This document shows positions 61,740 to 64,000 of a stretch of DNA of 64,000 bases, piece after piece. How positions within the stretch are numbered: position 1 is the stretch's first letter; each line of letters starts with the position of its first letter. The notes beneath the pieces were generated by a model, which was given only the letters and a program-made list of their open reading frames with translations, was not told the DNA's origin and did not search any database. Source of the stretch: Chitinophagaceae bacterium (GTDB lineage: Bacteria > Bacteroidota > Bacteroidia > Chitinophagales > Chitinophagaceae); assembly GCA_947447465.1 (NCBI GenBank), contig CANFKE010000021.1:1-64000 (forward strand), given 5' to 3'. A program made the position numbers and the translations under genes.

Positions 61740-62888
61740 CTATCTTTTATCTAAAGGATAAAAATACTTGAATGCATTATTGATAAACCCGTCACGCGCT
61801 CCAAGCTGAGTGAAATTGAATGGCGTGTACATCAGTACAATACAGTCTGCCTTCATCATTGAATCCTGCCACTTATACTCACTCATATGTGCTTCTGCCA
61901 CGTTTTCAGTCCAGATGGTGGTATTATAATACCAGAATTCCCAACCTATACTTGTCTTTCGCATCAACTGATCATCATTCCACAGCCACAAAAAACTATC
62001 TCCTATATATATCGTCTTTGGCTTTTGCACATTGCCTTGTTCTGTATATTCTAGGTCCGGATAGGTTAGACGCTCCTTTGTTATAGGATAAATAAGGTTA
62101 AGTATGCTGCCAAGATCTGCATCCGGATGCCTGGGAGTATCAGAAAAATTAAGTCTGGTAATATGCAGATGGGGCATATTGATGCCTCGCTCATGTTCAA
62201 TATACCTGATCATACTATCTGCTGCCAATACGCCTCCATATACACTCCAATGTATGCCCTGTCTGGTCATCAGCACTTGCTTCGATGTATCTTTTATCTT
62301 TTTGAACCAGGCATTGAAATCTATCTTATTCACGTGAAATGAGTCTGCAAAATGCTCATAGGCAAAATAGGAGGTAGTATGCGGCTCACGTCGCTGAAGG
62401 TATTCGGGTATCTTTTCAGAAAAGAAGTATGGTTTGGAGGGAGAGGTCACAAATACAAAGGTCTTACCCAGTTTGGCCAATGTATCCTGTACTTTTTTCA
62501 TTCTGTAACAGGTTTCCCTTATCAAAGAGTCACCCATATACCCCAATCCATTATATTCATCAATGTATTTACTACCGAATAGGTAGTCATCGCTACCCAA
62601 TATGATCGTATTGGCATTGATCTTTCTGAACAACCAGTAATCGAGCTGATTATTCATACGCACAAGATCTGGCCTGAGACCAATACTGTCATTAAAATAG
62701 GTATTACGCTGCTCCTGAAACTTACCATCCCACCAATTTTCTAAAGAAAAGGGTGCAAATTCAGGCTTTGGAGCAACTCCGTCCAGCTTTCCGCTTTCAA
62801 TTATTTTCAATTCATAATTGATCAGTGGCAATGACACCAACAATGCGATAAACAAAAATAATCTCCCTCGTGCCGTTTTCAGTTCCAT
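61740..62888 (-). CDS. AlgJ/AlgX-like O-acetyltransferase
   Basis: A 382-residue protein with one N-terminal membrane anchor (about 9-25, LFLFIALLVSLPLI) and a periplasmic SGNH-hydrolase-like domain: ANTIILGSDDYLFGSKYI (about 88-105), VFVTSPSKPYFF, the HWSVYGGVLAADSM block (about 213-226) with the catalytic-type histidine, and IYIGDSFLWLW (about 288-298) with the serine. It should accept acetyl groups from the MBOAT partner and pass them to an extracellular polysaccharide. Start at 62888, four bases after the algI stop. Confidence 0.82.
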   Translation of the reverse strand: MELKTARGRLFLFIALLVSLPLINYELKIIESGKLDGVAPKPEFAPFSLENWWDGKFQEQRNTYFNDSIGLRPDLVRMNNQLDYWLFRKINANTIILGSDDYLFGSKYIDEYNGLGYMGDSLIRETCYRMKKVQDTLAKLGKTFVFVTSPSKPYFFSEKIPEYLQRREPHTTSYFAYEHFADSFHVNKIDFNAWFKKIKDTSKQVLMTRQGIHWSVYGGVLAADSMIRYIEHERGINMPHLHITRLNFSDTPRHPDADLGSILNLIYPITKERLTYPDLEYTEQGNVQKPKTIYIGDSFLWLWNDDQLMRKTSIGWEFWYYNTTIWTENVAEAHMSEYKWQDSMMKADCIVLMYTPFNFTQLGARDGFINNAFKYFYPLDKR

Positions 62889-62892
62889 AGCT

Positions 62893-64000
62893 TTAGAATC
62901 TAAAATAAATGAAAGGGTTGAACGTAGTAATGGTGATCCTGCCGGCACATAAGAAGAATAGAACTACCATTGCTGCCGCCATAATATAATGCCTCCTGAG
63001 CGTATAGTCTTCGAAAAAAACCTTTTGCTGTATCCGCTTCCCCATAGGTACGAGTGTGAAGAAAGAAAAAAGTACGGCCATACTCGTCATAGTAATAAAT
63101 TCTCTGTCAGCCCTCCAGAAAAAGGTGTCAGACTTCCAGGTAAACATAGCATGCAAGTAGGCAAGTGATTGACCGAGGTGTTCTGTCTTGAAGAATACCC
63201 ACCCAACTACAGCAACCAAAAAAGTATAGATCACCGCCCCTTTGCCCAGCTTTTCCAGCCACTTACCTAAAAACAAACGCTCCAGTACAAGAAACAGTCC
63301 GTGATAAGCACCCCATATGATAAATCCCCATGCGGCACCATGCCACAGACCGGAAAGTAAAAATACCAGCCATAGATTGAAGAACAACCTTGCTTTACTA
63401 TTCACTCTGTTACCACCCAATGGTATATACAGGTAATTCCTCATCCAGCTACCCAAAGAAATATGCCATTTGCGCCAGAAGTCGGAAATTGAAGTAGCAG
63501 AATATGGGTTATTGAAATTCTCCGGAAACCTGAATCCCATCATCATACCCAACCCCAGTGCCATATCTGAATAACCTGAAAAATCGAAGTAGATCTGAAA
63601 GGTGTAACTGATGGCACCGATCCACGCAGTAGTCGTGCTCAATTGGTCGCCAAGATCAAAAATGGCATTGGCAGCATTACCCACTACATTCGCTATGAGC
63701 ACTTTCTTACCAAGTCCCAGACAGAACCTGTAAAATCCTCTTAATTTATATTCTGTGGTCTCATGCTCAACATGATCATATATCTGGCCCGCAAAGTCAT
63801 GATATCTGATGATCGGTCCCGCTATCAGTTTGGGAAACAAGATGATATACAATTGATAATCCCAGAAGTTGCGCAACGGTTTATGTATGCGGCGAAATAC
63901 ATCCACAACATACGTTATGGTCTCGAACGTGTAGAATGATATACCAATAGGTAGTACCAGTTTGGTCCATTGCATTGGTTTCATCTTCAAAAACGAAAGC
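62893..64000 (-). CDS. MBOAT family O-acyltransferase (AlgI-like), 5' end missing
   Basis: The reading frame is open to the right edge, so about the first 110-130 residues of a ~480-residue protein are missing; 369 residues are visible. It is a multi-helix membrane protein with LPIGISFYTFETITYVVDV, NFWDYQLYIILFPKLIAGPI, FSGYSDMALGLGMMMGFRFP, ISDFWRKWHISLGSWMR and the GLWHGAAWGF motif whose histidine is the MBOAT active site. It moves acetyl groups across the membrane for its AlgJ-like partner just downstream. Confidence 0.9.
   Translation of the reverse strand, partial: LSFLKMKPMQWTKLVLPIGISFYTFETITYVVDVFRRIHKPLRNFWDYQLYIILFPKLIAGPIIRYHDFAGQIYDHVEHETTEYKLRGFYRFCLGLGKKVLIANVVGNAANAIFDLGDQLSTTTAWIGAISYTFQIYFDFSGYSDMALGLGMMMGFRFPENFNNPYSATSISDFWRKWHISLGSWMRNYLYIPLGGNRVNSKARLFFNLWLVFLLSGLWHGAAWGFIIWGAYHGLFLVLERLFLGKWLEKLGKGAVIYTFLVAVVGWVFFKTEHLGQSLAYLHAMFTWKSDTFFWRADREFITMTSMAVLFSFFTLVPMGKRIQQKVFFEDYTLRRHYIMAAAMVVLFFLCAGRITITTFNPFIYFRF

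Overview
The window looks like chromosomal housekeeping DNA from a member of the Bacteroidota, most likely the Chitinophagaceae or a near relative. The signs are a type IX secretion C-terminal sorting domain, a TamA-like outer membrane lipoprotein, DUF4349/DUF4476-type envelope proteins, a bacillithiol-system YtxJ protein, a GGGP synthase of the bacterial PcrB type, and the order DUF3822 - rsmD - coaD. Ribosome binding sites are mostly unrecognisable, while many genes are preceded by the phylum's TAnnTTTG promoter element, often only 4-7 bases before the start codon. No rRNA, tRNA, CRISPR array, insertion sequence or prophage was seen.

Layout. 1-7.9 kb: GGGP synthase, sucC, a DUF4349 lipoprotein, and a pstSCAB phosphate uptake operon without phoU. 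7.9-17.1 kb: uvrC, an unknown lipoprotein, yqgE, a DUF4476 protein, a SpoU-type RNA methyltransferase divergent from a TamA-like protein, and an arginase-family enzyme. 17.2-20.2 kb: an ECF sigma factor operon (sigma, probable anti-sigma, DinB-like, unknown) followed by a 1-kb non-coding island of direct and inverted repeats. 20.2-31.6 kb: recA, a HigBA-like toxin-antitoxin pair, two flavoproteins, a group III truncated haemoglobin, valS, glutaminyl-peptide cyclotransferase and fabD. 31.7-41.7 kb: ytxJ, a MATE transporter, DUF3822-rsmD-coaD, corA, mqo, a membrane glycosyltransferase, fdhD with a DUF7009-like gene. 41.7-51.9 kb: ppa, a glycosyltransferase, ligA, a LolC/E-like permease, rbfA, a T9SS-exported protein, a TraB/GumN protein and ispH. 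52-64 kb: pyruvate carboxylase, dnaK, two secreted lipoproteins, fabH, fabG and an AlgJ/AlgI-type O-acetylation pair cut by the right edge.

The genes cover central carbon flow (sucC, mqo, pyc, ppa), fatty acid synthesis (fabD, fabG, fabH), isoprenoid and polar lipid chemistry (ispH, GGGP synthase), DNA repair and replication (uvrC, recA, ligA), translation (valS, rsmD, rbfA) and cell-envelope biogenesis.

No single large undescribed system is evident. The items most worth a second look are the recurrent near-leaderless promoter layout, palindromes sitting on three promoters (left edge, yqgE, higBA), the repeat island at 19.4-20.1 kb, a possible free-standing GldM-C-like secreted protein, the His/Cys-rich 52-residue protein, and a tiny ORF with its own strong terminator near 36.1 kb. 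All are read from sequence only; no homology search was possible.
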